DNA of 64,000 nt, from NCBI GenBank assembly GCA_014773175.1, contig VXCM01000348.1, positions 1 to 64,000 on the forward strand, in the 5' to 3' direction. Of this stretch, positions 1-12,375 are shown piece after piece. The first letter of the stretch is position 1. Every line of letters starts with the position of its first letter. A model generated the notes under the pieces. That model worked only from the letters and a program-made list of their open reading frames with translations, was not told where the DNA came from and ran no database searches. Source of the stretch: Lucifuga dentata (lineage: Eukaryota; Chordata; Actinopteri; Ophidiiformes; Bythitidae). The translations under genes were made by a program, and so were the position numbers.

Positions 1-67
1 CAGATTTAAAAGTGACATTCCGTGCTTTCAGCATGGCGCGCACCTCTGCTGTAATCCAAGGTTTGTA

Positions 68-216
68 GCATACCAGAATGAACTGAAACCAGGTAGGGAA
101 AAAATATTTTAATTCACAGTTCCTATGCTTTGGTAAATGATTGTCAGTAATGTTACATGTGTGAAAATTGAATATTTTCAGCTCAAACATGCAAAATAGC
201 TGGTATAGTCCTTTAC
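68..216 (+). repeat. TTAA-type MITE, copy 1 (right part only)
   Basis: This is the right-hand part of the dispersed element described at 14106-14673. It has the 'accagaatgaactgaaacc' block, then the reversed terminal repeat ending in 'ggtatagtccttta'. The left half is missing, so the copy is truncated. The last bases read TTAC instead of TTAA. Confidence 0.8.
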
Positions 217-1537
217 AGTTGCCATCAAGCATAACATAAAAAAAACACTTGTATGGTTTTGAATTGGCTCGCAGATTACAAATTACAAAAGACTAAATAT
301 ACAATACAAATCTATTCACAAATGAAGAATATTTTCCTTTCTTTCTCTCCAGGTCAGCCATGTAGTCATGAGTGGATCTGAAACTGCCACACGTAAACTG
401 GACAATGTACAAGTGTGTGTGAGCATGTCTGCTGGAAATGCGATTAACACAGAATCTCAAATGTCAAATCAACAGGCAGACCACTGGCTTACAACAAGAA
501 ACAATAACATCATCACACAAAGATGCTGTGAGGAAAGCTGAGAACAATAAAAACCGACGCTGAAGTCAATGGAGCTGCAAACATAAAGTGCTTCCTCATA
601 ACCATCGCTGACAGTTGGTTTCCTGACTATATGGGTAGAGGTGGAACCAAGTCGTTGCTTTGCAGGTCACAAGTGTCAAATGTTGGCACCAAGTCCCAAG
701 TCAAGGCCCAAATCAAAACACATGACTTAAGTCAGGTTATAAATCAAAACAGGCAAGCCACAAGTCAAATCCCAAATCAAGACAGGCAAGTCACACGTCA
801 AGTCCCAAGACTTACAAGACTTGAGACTTGTTTGTGACTTGCCAACACTGACTTGCTCCCACTGACAACAGCTTTCTTTGATAAATAAAAAAGACAAGCT
901 CTCTTGGTCAGACCGCCTGTAATTGCTTTTCATTCTTAAGCAGATCTAAGACCTGATTTGGAAACCTCAAGTCTAATTTGTCTCATGTTTTTTTTCAGTG
1001 CCTCCCCTGCATTAGCCTCCGCAGCTCCATGGGAGACGATTCCCCCCAAGAAATCTACTGCAATAATGTACAATGCACAGTGACAAGGAATAAGACTTTT
1101 TAATAAATGAAAATAAGAAAATCCAGCCAGGAGACAGGAGCTGGAAGCTTTTGTGCGCTGCCTGCTCAAAGTGTGCAGGTCTGTATTATACTGTGGAGTT
1201 TTGTGGGGTCCGCTCCAGATAAGAGTAAATAAAGCCTTTTATTAGTTTGATTCCTTCAAAGATAGACTCAGCTGTGTAATATAGCCACCAAAGTATCGGG
1301 GGATTGAAGACAAATAAGGAGAAGGGCAAGGTAAGAAGGATGTCATATGAGGATTTTTTTTTTTTTTTAANGGATTTTTTTTTTTTTTTAATTCTTTTTA
1401 ACTTAGGGTTTGGAGATGAGATTTGGAAGCAAATAGAACTATCTTGCAAGAAATATTTTTAAAAAAGTATGCATTCTTATCCAAGGCCAGTAATGATCAC
1501 AGATGACAATTTGATGTTAAATTACCTGTTTAAAAGT
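217..1537. other. Non-coding stretch with a CAAGTC-rich minisatellite
   Basis: No gene is recognised here. About 655-860 is built from degenerate CAAGTC/CAAATC units that switch near 815 to the complementary GACTTG form, giving a partly inverted minisatellite. A T-run join with a single N lies at 1371. Confidence 0.6.
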
Positions 1538-2153
1538 TTAAAGGACCACACCGCACATGTTGGAGCCTAATATATACAATCCCCACATACGTTATGTTAC
1601 TGACAAATCATTTCCCAAAACATAGTACATTAGCTGTAAATTTTAGAATTGTTTTTCCTACCTTCCAGACTGCCACTGGCCTCAGTTCATTCCAGTGCGC
1701 TATTAAAATCAACTTGTAGAGACTTGAAACATGCTTGAGAGATGTAATCCATCACAGCAAACATTGTATATTAGGGATTTTTTTTTTTGTTTTTTTTTTT
1801 TTNTTTTTTTTTTTTTTGTCAAAGTAACTCTATTTAACCGATCCAACACAGAGATGCAGGGAAGACAATGTGTGCCTCCACAAGGGAATATAGTCCCAGG
1901 AGAAGTCAGCTTTTATCGAGCAATTAAAATGACCATCCCTTCTGCAATCGAGCATAAGTGTTAGTAGGTGAAACGTTGAATTTTAAGGTGGGTGTATCAC
2001 CTGAACACTTGATTTTGAAAGAATACTGGATTTGAAAAAATAACAGGAAAAATAAAATAGTTTTATGATTTGGAAATTGTCAGTAATATAACATATATGC
2101 AGGCTGTGTATATTGGGCTCAAACATGAAAGATCACCAGTATGATTTCTTTAA
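1538..2153 (-). repeat. TTAA-type MITE, copy 2
   Basis: A full-length copy in reverse orientation relative to copy 6 (14106-14673), bounded by TTAA at both ends. It has diverged: the left end reads 'aaaggaccacacc' and the right end 'accagtatgatttctttaa'. A T-run with an N at 1803 lies inside it. Confidence 0.8.
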
Positions 2154-4831
2154 TAAGTAAAGCAACATTGAAATATGTTTTATTTTATCAGACTATTGAA
2201 AAATGCATGTTATAACGCTTTTTTTTCTGTGTTAATTAACTCCCCTGTGCAGGCAGTGCTACAATTAATGGCTACACCTTGCTGACCCCTCTAAACCAGC
2301 CTGGTAATAAGATCATATCTGACAGGAAACAGTTTCCTTTCATTACCTACACTTGACACTTATTATGTCTGTTCACGTACAGTAGCTTTGACAAGTATCG
2401 ATCAAGTATTACTGCTGCTATAGGGTTCAGCATCAAATCAATAGGCAAATACTTAGCAGCTCACATAAAAATCCTTTTCTGGAATGTCAAAGTCCTCAAG
2501 TGGTTTAAGCCATTTGTGTTGGCACAGCTGAATGCTCCCCGAAATTACTTTTGATTTGTGTCTTATTAGCCATTATATCATAAAATGTCAATGATTTATT
2601 TCTCTACTTAGCCGTTTTACTTCATGTTCAGGTTTTCTAACTGGATGCTTTCATGCAGCAAGAGGCACAACATGTCACTTTCAAGTAAGGTCGCTGAAAA
2701 TCAAATGTAGCATCATTTTTTAGAACTAAGAATTTTTTTTTTTTTTTTTTTTTTAGAATTTTAGAACTAATATACTTAAAAAACAAAAAGAGCTCAGCAA
2801 TCCTAGCAATTTTATTGTTTTTATTCATTTTCACTGATGCAAAATTATGCAATTTAATTGCAAAACAAATATTTTCCCAGCAGCGGGCCTATAAGATGGC
2901 ACAAAAAGAATTACTCCACTATACCTTGAAGATTCTGTTTTATCCAGGAAAACAAAAAATGAACCTGTCTGAGACTAAGGCCTGAGCACTTTAAAACACT
3001 TTGCACGTTTTTTGTGGCTGACCAGACGGGCCTGGAGGTCTTAAGGTCAGCAAATCTGTGATGCATGACAGAGGAACAGGGTTTTCCGTTAACGGTTTGT
3101 CGGTGTTGCTTACAGCAAGGTCAGCACTTTCTCACTTCAGTCACACGCTCCTCTGCTCTGACTTTTTAATTCAAAGCCACAGAAACACGCCAGTGGACTA
3201 ATGGACCAATTGCCTGTCTTCACCCACTTTAGTGTGTGTGTTTCTGACAATCATCCACCCCATTTTGTCTCATTGTCTCTCACACTCTCTCTTGCACACG
3301 CCTGCGCGCACACACATATGCAGACACACACACTTAGTAAAGAGATACAGTATAAGTGGCAGAGTGTCCAAAACTCCAAAGTCAAACATCTCCCCCCTGA
3401 GGTTTATTGACCTCTACCATAAAACCATTCTCATAAGGATGCAAACCGTTTTCAGGGTTTCTTGATGCAGTCCTTCAGCAACGTAACTGTTGTCAGCCAT
3501 CTTTTATTTCAGCTATGACACGTGAGTATTTTGATCTCATTCTCAGCAGTGTGATCATGTAATGAAAAGTCTGATGTTCCCTCCTGACTCAGTCTAGTGT
3601 TACTGAGACCATGTACTCTCCATTACATGGAATTAGATCTCGGCTCAGATGGGTTTGTTATTTCTCTCCACCTCCCCTCTTCTCTGCATGACAGTAATAA
3701 AGGCAAAAATCGTGAACTACTAGATTTAAAACTCCAGATCATCATTGGCATTTGAGAAAAATTATTAGGAATATTATTGGATTGATGCTTTTCTTTCAGG
3801 ATTAGTGACTGACCTTCCTTCTTTGGTGTAAAAAGAAGATTTTGTTTGCTGTCCTGAAATGTGTTACGTGTAAGGACTGACAAAGGCATCACATTTTGAA
3901 GCTGGACTCCTAATCATATTATTCATCACTGCATCTAATAAAAGAGAGGCTTGAAATGAAAATAAATTGATCCCTGAACTCATTTTATCATGGAGGTTTG
4001 CAGCTGAGAATCCAAGAGAGACAGGTGTTTCTCAAACGATCCAGCGGGCAACATTTGTGCGTAATCAGCATGTCACACCAATATAATCACCGCAAACTTC
4101 ATCACCGCATCATGTTGGATCCAAAACCACAAGTGCACACCTGGACAACAACTGCCATCATGCCAGATGTGCAGAAAACAAACAGCTACAATATAAGAGA
4201 GTTCCATGATGGGGATGTTTTAATGGCAGGCATCTGTGGGTTTGGAAAGCATTAATTTGATGGGAACAAATCCTCCAAAGCCATAACTAAACAAGAAAAT
4301 CAAGGTCCACAACAAAATCAGAAAATGTGAACTTTTAGATATAACCTCCGTACAGAAAATGGAGAGCATACAAGTGTTAAATGGAAAAGAAATGAACTAT
4401 TATTCAAGCGGCGACTGTCAGCTCTGTTCTTTTGCTACCAACGTTTGTTCCAAAAAGTTTTTCGCAAAACACTTTTAGAAGTTTGCAGGTCTGTCACTGG
4501 AAACACCAGTGTGTCCTCAAAATCTCAATGAGAAACTGTCAGCAGGGCTTTTCCTTTGTTTTCCCACTTTCTGACAGACTGCACACACCTATTTCTCTTC
4601 AAATCAGAAAGTGAAATAAGGTAGTTAGGTAGAAGATACAAGGCTTTGTTTGACCAAGTTATAATGAGAAAATGGTTACTCAAAATTTCCAAAAGAAATT
4701 CTGGTGCTGGGTATATGTTCACTTTTTCAGAATATTTGTTTTATGAATTAAAATGTCACTAAGATAAAATAACATATCTCATTAGACTCTGACAGTGTGC
4801 CAAAGACTAAGATTCATTGAACATTGTATTG
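2154..4831. other. Intergenic, no gene recognised
   Basis: AT-rich sequence with T-runs (2729-2754) and a CA-rich patch near 3310-3335. The open frames here are short, and none shows a recognisable domain with splice sites. Confidence 0.5.
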
Positions 4832-5323
4832 TTAAAGAACAATGCTGGTGGCTTTGCATGTTTAAGCGCCCAATAAATACCTGCATACACGTTATGTTAC
4901 CAGTAACCAATTTCCTTATTTTACCAATTTCTCATAACCTTTCAAAATCAAATGTTCAGGTGATACACCCACCTTAAAATTCAATGTGTGGCCTGCTAAC
5001 ATGTACGTCTGAATGCAGAAGGGAAGGTTGCTTTTATTTCTCAGGAAAAGCCATCTTTTCTGGGACTGTATTCCCTGGCAAAGACCTAGATTGTCTTCTG
5101 TGCAACTCTATGTTAAAGTTACTTTGATAAAAAAAAAAAAAACTGAATCGGCATTGTGTTCGCTGTGATGGATTATTATCTCAAGCATGTTTCAAGTCTC
5201 TACAAGATGATTTTAATAGTGTACTGGAATGAACTGAAACCAGTGGCAGTCTGGAAGTTAGAAAAAAGTAATTCTAATATTTATTAGACTCAAACATGCG
5301 AAACCACCAGTACGGTCCTTTAA
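4832..5323 (+). repeat. TTAA-type MITE, copy 3
   Basis: Full-length, forward orientation, TTAA at both ends (4832-4835 and 5320-5323). The conserved interior block 'gatacacccaccttaaaa' is present. The left terminal repeat is diverged ('ttaaagaacaatgctgg') and the right one has lost part of its length. Confidence 0.8.
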
Positions 5324-5491
5324 AGAACATAATGAACCAGACTGGAAAACAGAACCATAATGTTATCCTGGTCAAACTCATAATAAAATTACATTTTACT
5401 GTCCATTACACTGTAGATACCAGCTTACAATATGGACAGAACATGTTTCAGCTTCATTGAAAGTCAAATTCAGGTTCTGGCACAACTTCAC

Positions 5492-5731
5492 CTGCTGGCG
5501 AGGTGCGAGGAGAGAAGAAATCCTAAAGGAGGAGACTCCAGCAACACCTGTCGTCTTGAGAACAGTCCTGTATGTTTTGTTTGGTGACCCTGATGGAGGC
5601 CTTGAGCCAAAACGCGTTGGTTTGTTTTAAAGTTGCTGGAGTCTTCTCCCTTAGCGTTATAGAAAGTGCCGGAAAAAAGCTCTGGATGTGAAAAGACATT
5701 GAGCTGCACGTGCGAATGGAACACTGGGAAG
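5492..5731 (-). CDS. Candidate coding exon of an unidentified gene
   Basis: On the minus strand a strong acceptor (pyrimidine tract then 'cctatag') precedes 5731, and a possible donor ('cagcag|gtgaag') follows 5492. The 240 bases are open in the phase left by the candidate exon at 6850-6962, which suggests the two may be joined. A second frame is also open for most of the exon and is cysteine-richer, so the frame is not certain. I do not recognise the product, and no further exon of this gene could be placed with confidence. It could equally be a non-coding transcript or a chance open frame. Confidence 0.25.
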
Positions 5732-6849
5732 CTATAGGAGAGAGAAACACAGAGAACTGCATCGGTCAGACTACATGGTGTGTTACAAAGTCATTTTCTC
5801 AAATCCAGTTCTATCGTGCAGAGGATACATTAACTTTGCATGACTTTTCCCAATTTATTCTGTGCTTTTGATTGTTTTATGTGTCTATATGGATCATTTA
5901 AGTGAAGGTTGACTAACTAACCACCAGTTAAAGGACACCCTCGACAAAGGTCAACAGGAGCATCAATTCTGTTTCTCAGTATCACAGCAGCTCAGTGAGC
6001 AATACACCGCATATAAAAATACTCTCGCAACACCCTTTTGTTTCTAATTTTTGTTATTTACATAATATTTTCCAAAATGCTTCAAGTGGTGCGTGTGTGA
6101 CTGAACTCGGAGCTGTTTTTCTCTTTTATTTTATCACGATTTAACAGCTACCCAACAGGAAAATACTTCCCTTTCATTCCCACACAAAACACTATAGCTC
6201 AACCCTTAATTTCACACACTGCATATAGCATACACTTACGTCACGAAAAGTGTAAAGATCATTCTCTAAAAACGCTCTGAGGCAAGGTGAAGAGTATCTT
6301 TTGAACATAAAGTGGTATTTTTTTCCATTGGAGGACAGACACAAACCCTTTGTCTCCTTCCCAGTCTCCTAATGAATTGGTTTTAGCCTATTTTGGAGCA
6401 AATTATCCTTCCCTCTCCTCCTATTTTTCCAATTTGCTGTGTCATTTATACCTAATTGAGGACCGCACTGGGCTGTATTACTCTCACAAATAAGGTGATA
6501 TAGTTTATTGAAGGTCTGCTTTATACAGAGGGGCTGGTAAACCAAACATCAATTGTAGACCATACAGAAGATGGGGAATTTTCCCAGAGGCTTGGAGGAT
6601 TGCAAAAAAAAAAAAAGAGAAGCTTTAATTATTTCTCAAAGGCAATTCTAGCCATTGCTCCTGCACTCATTTTATGGTCACTTTCCCTTTCTGTCTTTGA
6701 TGGAGGTAATGAATGGGGTGAGAATTCACTTTATTTTATCCCTGCTTCGTCACCCTCCCTAGTATTTGCATCTCATAAACACCTAACCAAATAAGAAAAA
6801 CTAGTTTTCAACCTACCCAGGCAGGTCCAGCATAGGAATGAATACTCAC
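5732..6849. other. Intergenic or intron sequence, nothing recognised
   Basis: AT-rich sequence between two candidate exons. No repeat family or coding exon was recognised. Confidence 0.4.
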
Positions 6850-6962
6850 AGATCTTGAGCTGGTGCCTCCAGTATTCCTTCCACATCAAAATCCTGCATG
6901 CAGTTTGCGTCGCTTCCTGTTAGGAAAGTGTAAGTTGTGTGCCCTTGACTCGCAAACCGCTC
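6850..6962 (-). CDS. Candidate 113-nt coding exon of an unidentified gene
   Basis: The minus strand has a good acceptor ('ttctgtctag') and a consensus donor ('gatct|gtgagt'). Only one of the three frames is open; it begins ERFASQGHTTYTFLTGSDAN and continues through CMQDFDVEGILEAP. The exon ends with two bases of a codon, compatible with the candidate exon at 5492-5731. The residue mix looks protein-like, but I cannot name a family. It lies downstream of cdca8 on the same strand and too far away to belong to it. The CpG block at 10.1-10.9 kb would be a plausible promoter. Confidence 0.35.
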
Positions 6963-7139
6963 CTAGACAGAAAATGACAGACAATGGAAGTTATATTTAT
7001 TTATAAAATCATAAATACTGCTACTGGGTACATATAGATGCTGGCCCAGATCACAAAATCCCCCACTTTCATATATTTATCCTCAATTCTAGGTAGACAA
7101 AACACAAGGATATACGGTTACACCCCTGCATAGGACTTG

Positions 7140-7643
7140 TTAAAGAGCCTACCGATGATTTTGCATGTTTGAGCCCAACAAATATAACATGTTATATTAC
7201 TGCCAGCTATTTTCCAAAACATACTACTGGAGCAGTACATTTTGTTTGTTTTTCCTACCTTCCAGCTGCCTTTGGTTTCAGTTCATTCCAGTACGCTATT
7301 AAAATCAATTTGTAGAGACTTGAAATGTGCTTGAGACACATAATGAGCACAGCGAGTGAATGACATGTCATTATTTTTTTTTTTTTAGGAGAAAAACGCT
7401 ATTATCAGAGAAATTAAACAATCATGCCTTCTACATTTGGGCATGTATGTTTGCAGGCGAAACATGGAATTCTAAGGTGAGTGTATCACCTGATATCTTG
7501 TTTTTGAAAGACTAGGGGATTTGGAAAACTAACATGGAAACTAAAACACGGTTTTATAATTTGGAAAATGACTGGAAGTAATGTAGCTTGTATGAGAGTA
7601 GTATTAGGCTGAAACATGCCAAACAACCAGTATGGTCCTTTAA
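7140..7643 (-). repeat. TTAA-type MITE, copy 4
   Basis: Reverse orientation, TTAA at 7140-7143 and 7640-7643. The block 'cctaccttccagctgcc' and the 'taaggtgagtgtatcacc' block match the family. The ends are moderately diverged. Confidence 0.8.
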
Positions 7644-8842
7644 GGGTCAACCTGAGTATATCAACCCTGCAAATTTTGATCCTTAAATAGTTGGATGACG
7701 GTATTCTTTAAACTTTCCTAAAGCTTCCACAAAGTCTGTGCAACAATAGCAGGCATTGATTGACTGTCATGTTGGTTTCCCTTCAGATATTCTCATGCCT
7801 ATGATGCATGAAATTTCAACCCTTTTAAAACCTCCATATGCATATTTAGTGCCTGTAATACTCTGAAAACAAATAATGTTGTCTCTTTTGCTTTGAAACT
7901 CAGAGCCACCAAGGGGCCTCTCCAGTAGAAGTTTGTCTCCATGCAATCAGCAAACGGCATTAACCTCCCGCCTCTCCTCAGAGCACAACGTTATAGTCAG
8001 GGCCTCATTTTCACAGGATTCTTTGGCAGATGTTCCTCTCCTCCCCGCCCATCATCAAGCAACAGAGGGGCCGCCCATCAAAACACCATCAGGACCCTGC
8101 TGGCCACCAGATGAACACATGCCCAGAATGCATCATGTTGGGTCCCATTTACCTCTTATTCCCTTCTGCCGCTTCACCTTACCGTCAGCTTGTGTTTTCC
8201 TGCGACCCATTCACCAAACGTCATCACCAAGCAGACAGAACAAAGAATTTGGCAACATGATTTTTTTTTTTTTTTTTNTTTTTTTTTTTTTTTTGCTGAC
8301 AAAACAACGTAGCAACAGATGAGCCTCGACCTTTGGATGCCTCAAAATAAACTGAGTGAAATTGAGTGGCAGATGTAGGTGTGAATGTGAATAAATCGAT
8401 TAGAGGAGCACTTGAGGGATGGGTTTAACAGGAGGGCTCGACACACCGGAGAATTAATTTGGCTAAGAGAACATGCCTCCCCCAGGTTCATTCATCTTGG
8501 CAGGAAATCTGGCAGTTTCCCGAAGTCTGGCTCAATTACCAAACAGCTCCAGCAGTTTGGGGAGGGAAAAGTTATGTTGACGAATACGCCACGTTCATGT
8601 GCCAGACGTGTGAATTAATGATAACAGATTTGGGGAATACAAAATGAGCTGGAGGTCAGAGGGCAGCTGGGGACAAAAGGACAGGTGGAGACTAAGGTGT
8701 CACTAAACTGCAATCATTTTGCACACATGGGCCAAAACAGCCAATTGTTTGTTTGCCATTAAGCGCAGATGAGTGTAAAACGGGAGCAGATCTGTGTTCC
8801 CAGGGTCCTGTGTTCCCCAGTTCAAAATTCTGTTAATACACA
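7644..8842. other. Intergenic, no gene recognised
   Basis: Contains a T-run join with an N at 8278. The longest open frame (7933-8322) runs into that T-run and shows no domain. Confidence 0.5.
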
Positions 8843-9044
8843 TTAAAGGACCATACCAGCCACTTTGCATGTTTGAGCATAATATATTCAATTTTCATAC
8901 ATGTAACGTTACTGACAATCATTCCCAAAAGCATACTACTGGAATGTTGAATTTAAAAAAACTTTTCCTACCTTCCAGACCGCCACTGGTTTCAGTTCAT
9001 TTTGGTACACTATTAAAATCAATATGCTGATACTTGAAACGTTC

Positions 9045-9358
9045 TGTGGAATAAAAATGTATATCACAACATTGACCTATGTATGACTTGTACACCTGTC
9101 AAAAGTTAGTATATCTTATCCATGAAAGGGTTAAAATGTGACAAATTGTGAAAGACTAGAGTCATGAGAAAAGATGGTCTTTGAGAAGTAACTTATGTCA
9201 ATGATGACATCACAGTTTGTATAACAATGTTCACCTCCTCCACTGACCTGCAGAGCTCCATGTTAGCAGACTGGCTACATGGTGTTCTCCATGCATGTAC
9301 TGAATAAACCTTGTGATATGGCAGTTGCTCCTGAGTCTACAGTGAAATTGATATGACA
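9045..9358. mobile_element. Solo LTR inside MITE copy 5
   Basis: A 314-bp insertion starting TG and ending CA, flanked by a 4-bp direct repeat GTTC (9041-9044 and 9359-9362). It contains 'gaataaacc', a poly(A)-signal-like stretch near its right end. Intact copies elsewhere in the window show the unbroken target ('acttgaaac' running into 'ttgggataggtaatcc'). These are the marks of an LTR retrotransposon reduced to one LTR; no coding part remains. The family is not identified. A 4-5 bp target duplication fits the Ty3-type. Confidence 0.75.
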
Positions 9359-9587
9359 GTTCTTGGGAAAATGTAATCCATTACTGTGAACAACACGTAT
9401 ATTCAGGGTTTTTTGAAGTTTCGTAATTTTAGCGTTTCAGCGCAATATAAAGTGCAGCGTGATTGTATGTTTCCACCGGGGAATATAGTTCCAAAAGATC
9501 TGCGTTTATCAAAAAACTTAAATGACTGTGACTTCACAATTTTGCATAACTATTAGCAGGAGAAACATTGATTTTTAAGGTGGGTGT

Positions 9588-9800
9588 CTTCTTCTTTTCC
9601 TTTCGGCTTTCCCTTCAGGGGTCACCACAGCGAATCATCTGCCTCCATCTAACCCTATCCTCTGCCTCCTCTTCTCTCACACCAACTAACTTCATGTCCT
9701 CTTTCACTACATCCATAAATCTCCTCTTTGGTCTTCCTCTAGGCCTCCTGCCTGGCAGTTCCAACCTCAGCATCCTTCTACCGATATGTTCACTATCCCT
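9588..9800 (-). mobile_element. 5'-truncated RTE-like LINE fragment
   Basis: Translated on the minus strand, this 213-bp insert gives GHIGRRMLRLELPGRR, then RGRPKRRFMDVVKEDMK and RWRQMIRCGDP followed by a stop. That is the C-terminal tail of a non-LTR reverse-transcriptase polyprotein common in fish genomes. It ends with a GAA-type tail. The flanking GTGT on both sides is a possible short target duplication. Severe 5' truncation is usual for LINE copies. The RTE clade is inferred from the tail type. Confidence 0.7.
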
Positions 9801-10099
9801 GTGTATCGCTTGAATATTTGATTTTGAAAGATTAAGAGATTTTGCAAAATATCAGGAAAGTTAAAATATGGTTTGATCCTTTGGGAAATGGTTGCCAGTA
9901 ATGTAACACATATGAAAACTGAATATATTAGGCTCAAATATGCAAAATGGATGGTATGGTTCTTTAAGTGTGTGTTTATAACAGCATAACCCTAACCCAT
10001 TATGTGCTCTATTGTTCTATATAAAGCTGGGGACCATAGGACCCTGGGAACATAGGAATGACCCCGTGTAAAACTACAGAATATATGCGTAACAGAGTT

Positions 10100-10860
10100 G
10101 CTTGCCAAATGGAGTCTGTGTACTGTCTCTGCCTCCAGACCACCTCAGGTTCCAGTCCCTCATCCTCAACGTCTCGGCGGATGATTTATGTTGCAGCGTT
10201 GCTCTGTGACCTCAAAATCTGCCACATCCGTACTGCCCGTCACTGCACCGCTGCCTGCACGCTTACTGAAAACCAAGCCATCCGTGCAAAATAGCAATTT
10301 TCCCATCCACCTAGAGAATAAAAGAAGGATCCAAATCCATTCAGCAGCAAAACTTGGAAAATGCGACGATAAGTAGAGCAGGTGCGCAAGGGCTCGGCGT
10401 TTCGCTAACGAGGGAGCTGAACTGCACGCACCGCCGACCACAACATCTGTCGTTCGTAGGGATGCGGTTTGGTTTTTACCTCTGCAACACAGCTTGCAAT
10501 GCGAGAGACAGCAGATGATAAAGCACTTTAGATGGATACAAATGGAAGGGACCAGGCCCGGTTTCGGTTGAGGGCACAAAGTTCCCAAGCTGTTTGGTAG
10601 CATATGATGCATGAGAATCCAATGGGAACGGCAAAGAGATATGATTGTCTGTTTAGGCCCAAGGTGAGGCCTGGTCTGACCCTATTCGCCGCCCCAGGTG
10701 CAAATCTAACGAGCTCATCAGGCTTAACGAAGCTTAACGAGCTTCTAATTGGCAGCGTTATGATGTCCCGGAAGGTCAGAGTGCAGGTTTCCGTGCCAAC
10801 AGCGGGACAGGCCGCAGCTTCCTGCCAGCTCCCCGTCACGTGACTCTCTGCTGTGCCTGC
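10100..10860. promoter_or_regulatory. CpG-bearing block with GTCACGTGAC E-box; probable promoter
   Basis: CpG dinucleotides are much denser here than in the flanking DNA. A perfect palindromic E-box GTCACGTGAC lies at 10835-10844; this site type is bound by USF and MiT/TFE factors. Short direct repeats of the type 'cttaacga(a/g)ctt' occur near 10724-10744. Open frames exist on both strands, as is common in CpG-rich DNA, but none is recognisable. It may drive the unassigned minus-strand exons at 5.5-7.0 kb; that is inference. Confidence 0.45.
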
Positions 10861-12375
10861 GTGAACAAAGTCGTAGAAGGACGAAGAGATCTTCTCACAT
10901 AAGCAAAACCAAAGGAATCTGGCAGCTTATGAAGGAAAATTCTATCAAAATCAGCGTGTAGCCTGATAGCAAGATGGAAGAGCCCCTTTTGGGATACTTT
11001 ACAACAGATTTATCGGCCTGTCCGTCCTTGGTACCCTAAATAAAGCTCAGTAGTGCCTAGAAAAAAAAACAAAACAGGGATTTTTTTTTTTGTCATGGGA
11101 CGNAAAGCTCAGTAGTGCCTAGAAAAAAAAACAAAACAGGGATTTTTTTTTTTGTCATGGGACGTTGTGTTATGGAAGTCATTGACATCCAAACATTCAG
11201 CAAGGTATTTAGAGCACTATGATAAAACTTACTGAAAATAGGCCCTGACGGTTATTCCAGGATCTTCCGTGCAAGGACCAGCAGCTTTTTGCCTCAATTT
11301 TTGGCCATTTGTAACAACTTGAAAACCAGCAGTGACAGGAGATCCAAAAAAAAAGAAAAGAAAAGCAGTGACACCAGGCTGCTCTGACCGTGCAGAACCA
11401 AACCTCTATGATGAGATGCTACTGCCACCTACTGGCTACTGGCTGAAGATACAGCTTGGTGAGCATTGATCTGAAATGAAATACCCATCCATCCATCGTC
11501 TCTACACGCTCATCCTGTGCAGGGTCACAGGAGGATAAAGCTTATCATTGGGCAACAGACAGGGTACATCCCAGACGGATCCATTCACACTTACAGGTTT
11601 AAGTAATTATAAATAAACTTTTGCTGATATATGCCAACAAAATGTCATAAAACAGGATAAGGATTCTTACAGAAGCTCAAAATTTTTAGTGCAATATTGC
11701 TGCAATATGACATCTGTCCTCACAAAGTATATCAAACTATTCACTCAGTCTTATTGAATCAACAAAGTTTAATCCCACTTAAACAATCTCACAGAAACTT
11801 AAGAGTTGGGGGTCTAAATCAGTTTTAGAAACATTCTGCACTCAAGTCATTACTTTCAAAAGTTCTCTTGGAATTAAAAACAAATAGCCATTTAAAACTA
11901 CAGGAGAGCTGAAGTTTGTGGGACTTTTCACCAGACAATATGATACAAGCAAACAAGTAAAATAGTTTGCAGTGAAATAATTGGTTTTATGCCGCATTTA
12001 CAGATTTGACAGCGTTCATTGTGTGAACCACAGTGAATATGTTGGATCTTTAAAAAAAAATACAAGATAAAACACAAAAATGAATACAAAAAAAGGATGC
12101 AAAAATTTAAAATAAAGATAAAATTTCTTGGAAGTGTACAAGTCGACAGCAGTTGGGTCACTCTGATGATTCGCATAGTGTTGTGAGGCGAGTCTGTCAA
12201 GAAGACAAGAAAAGAGCGTCACAAAATGCAAACATTTGACACAACTAAAACCAAATCCAGGTTCACTTCGTGTGTATTTTTAATTCATATAACGAAGCAG
12301 GAGTGTTGTAAAAGCCATCGGCCTTAGATGTTTCACTCGGCGGTAACATTACAGAAATCTGGTCAGAGGGAATCA
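10861..12375. other. Intergenic, with an assembly duplication and a degenerate retroposon piece
   Basis: It holds the duplicated join at 11042-11164. A piece at about 11484-11600 ('catccatccatcgtctctac', 'ctcatcctgtgcagggtcac') is typical of a very common fish repeat with a TCCATCCATC start. The 3' end of cdca8 should lie here, but no poly(A) site was chosen. Confidence 0.5.
11042..11164. other. Assembly duplication around N at 11103 (61 bp)
   Basis: Bases 11042-11102 are repeated exactly at 11104-11164 with one N between. This is read as an unmerged contig overlap, not biology. Confidence 0.9.

Larger units (their letters stand above)
8843..9967 (-). repeat. TTAA-type MITE, copy 5, with two nested insertions
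   Basis: Reverse-orientation copy with TTAA at 8843-8846 and 9964-9967. It is about twice the usual length because it carries a solo LTR (9045-9358) and an RTE fragment (9588-9800). When both are removed the flanks rejoin to match the other copies, so both insertions are younger than this copy. Confidence 0.85.

Noticed and set aside
10166..10612. 148-codon minus-strand frame in the CpG block
   Set aside because: There is no recognisable domain or convincing splice sites. CpG-rich DNA gives long chance frames; kept only as a promoter-like region.
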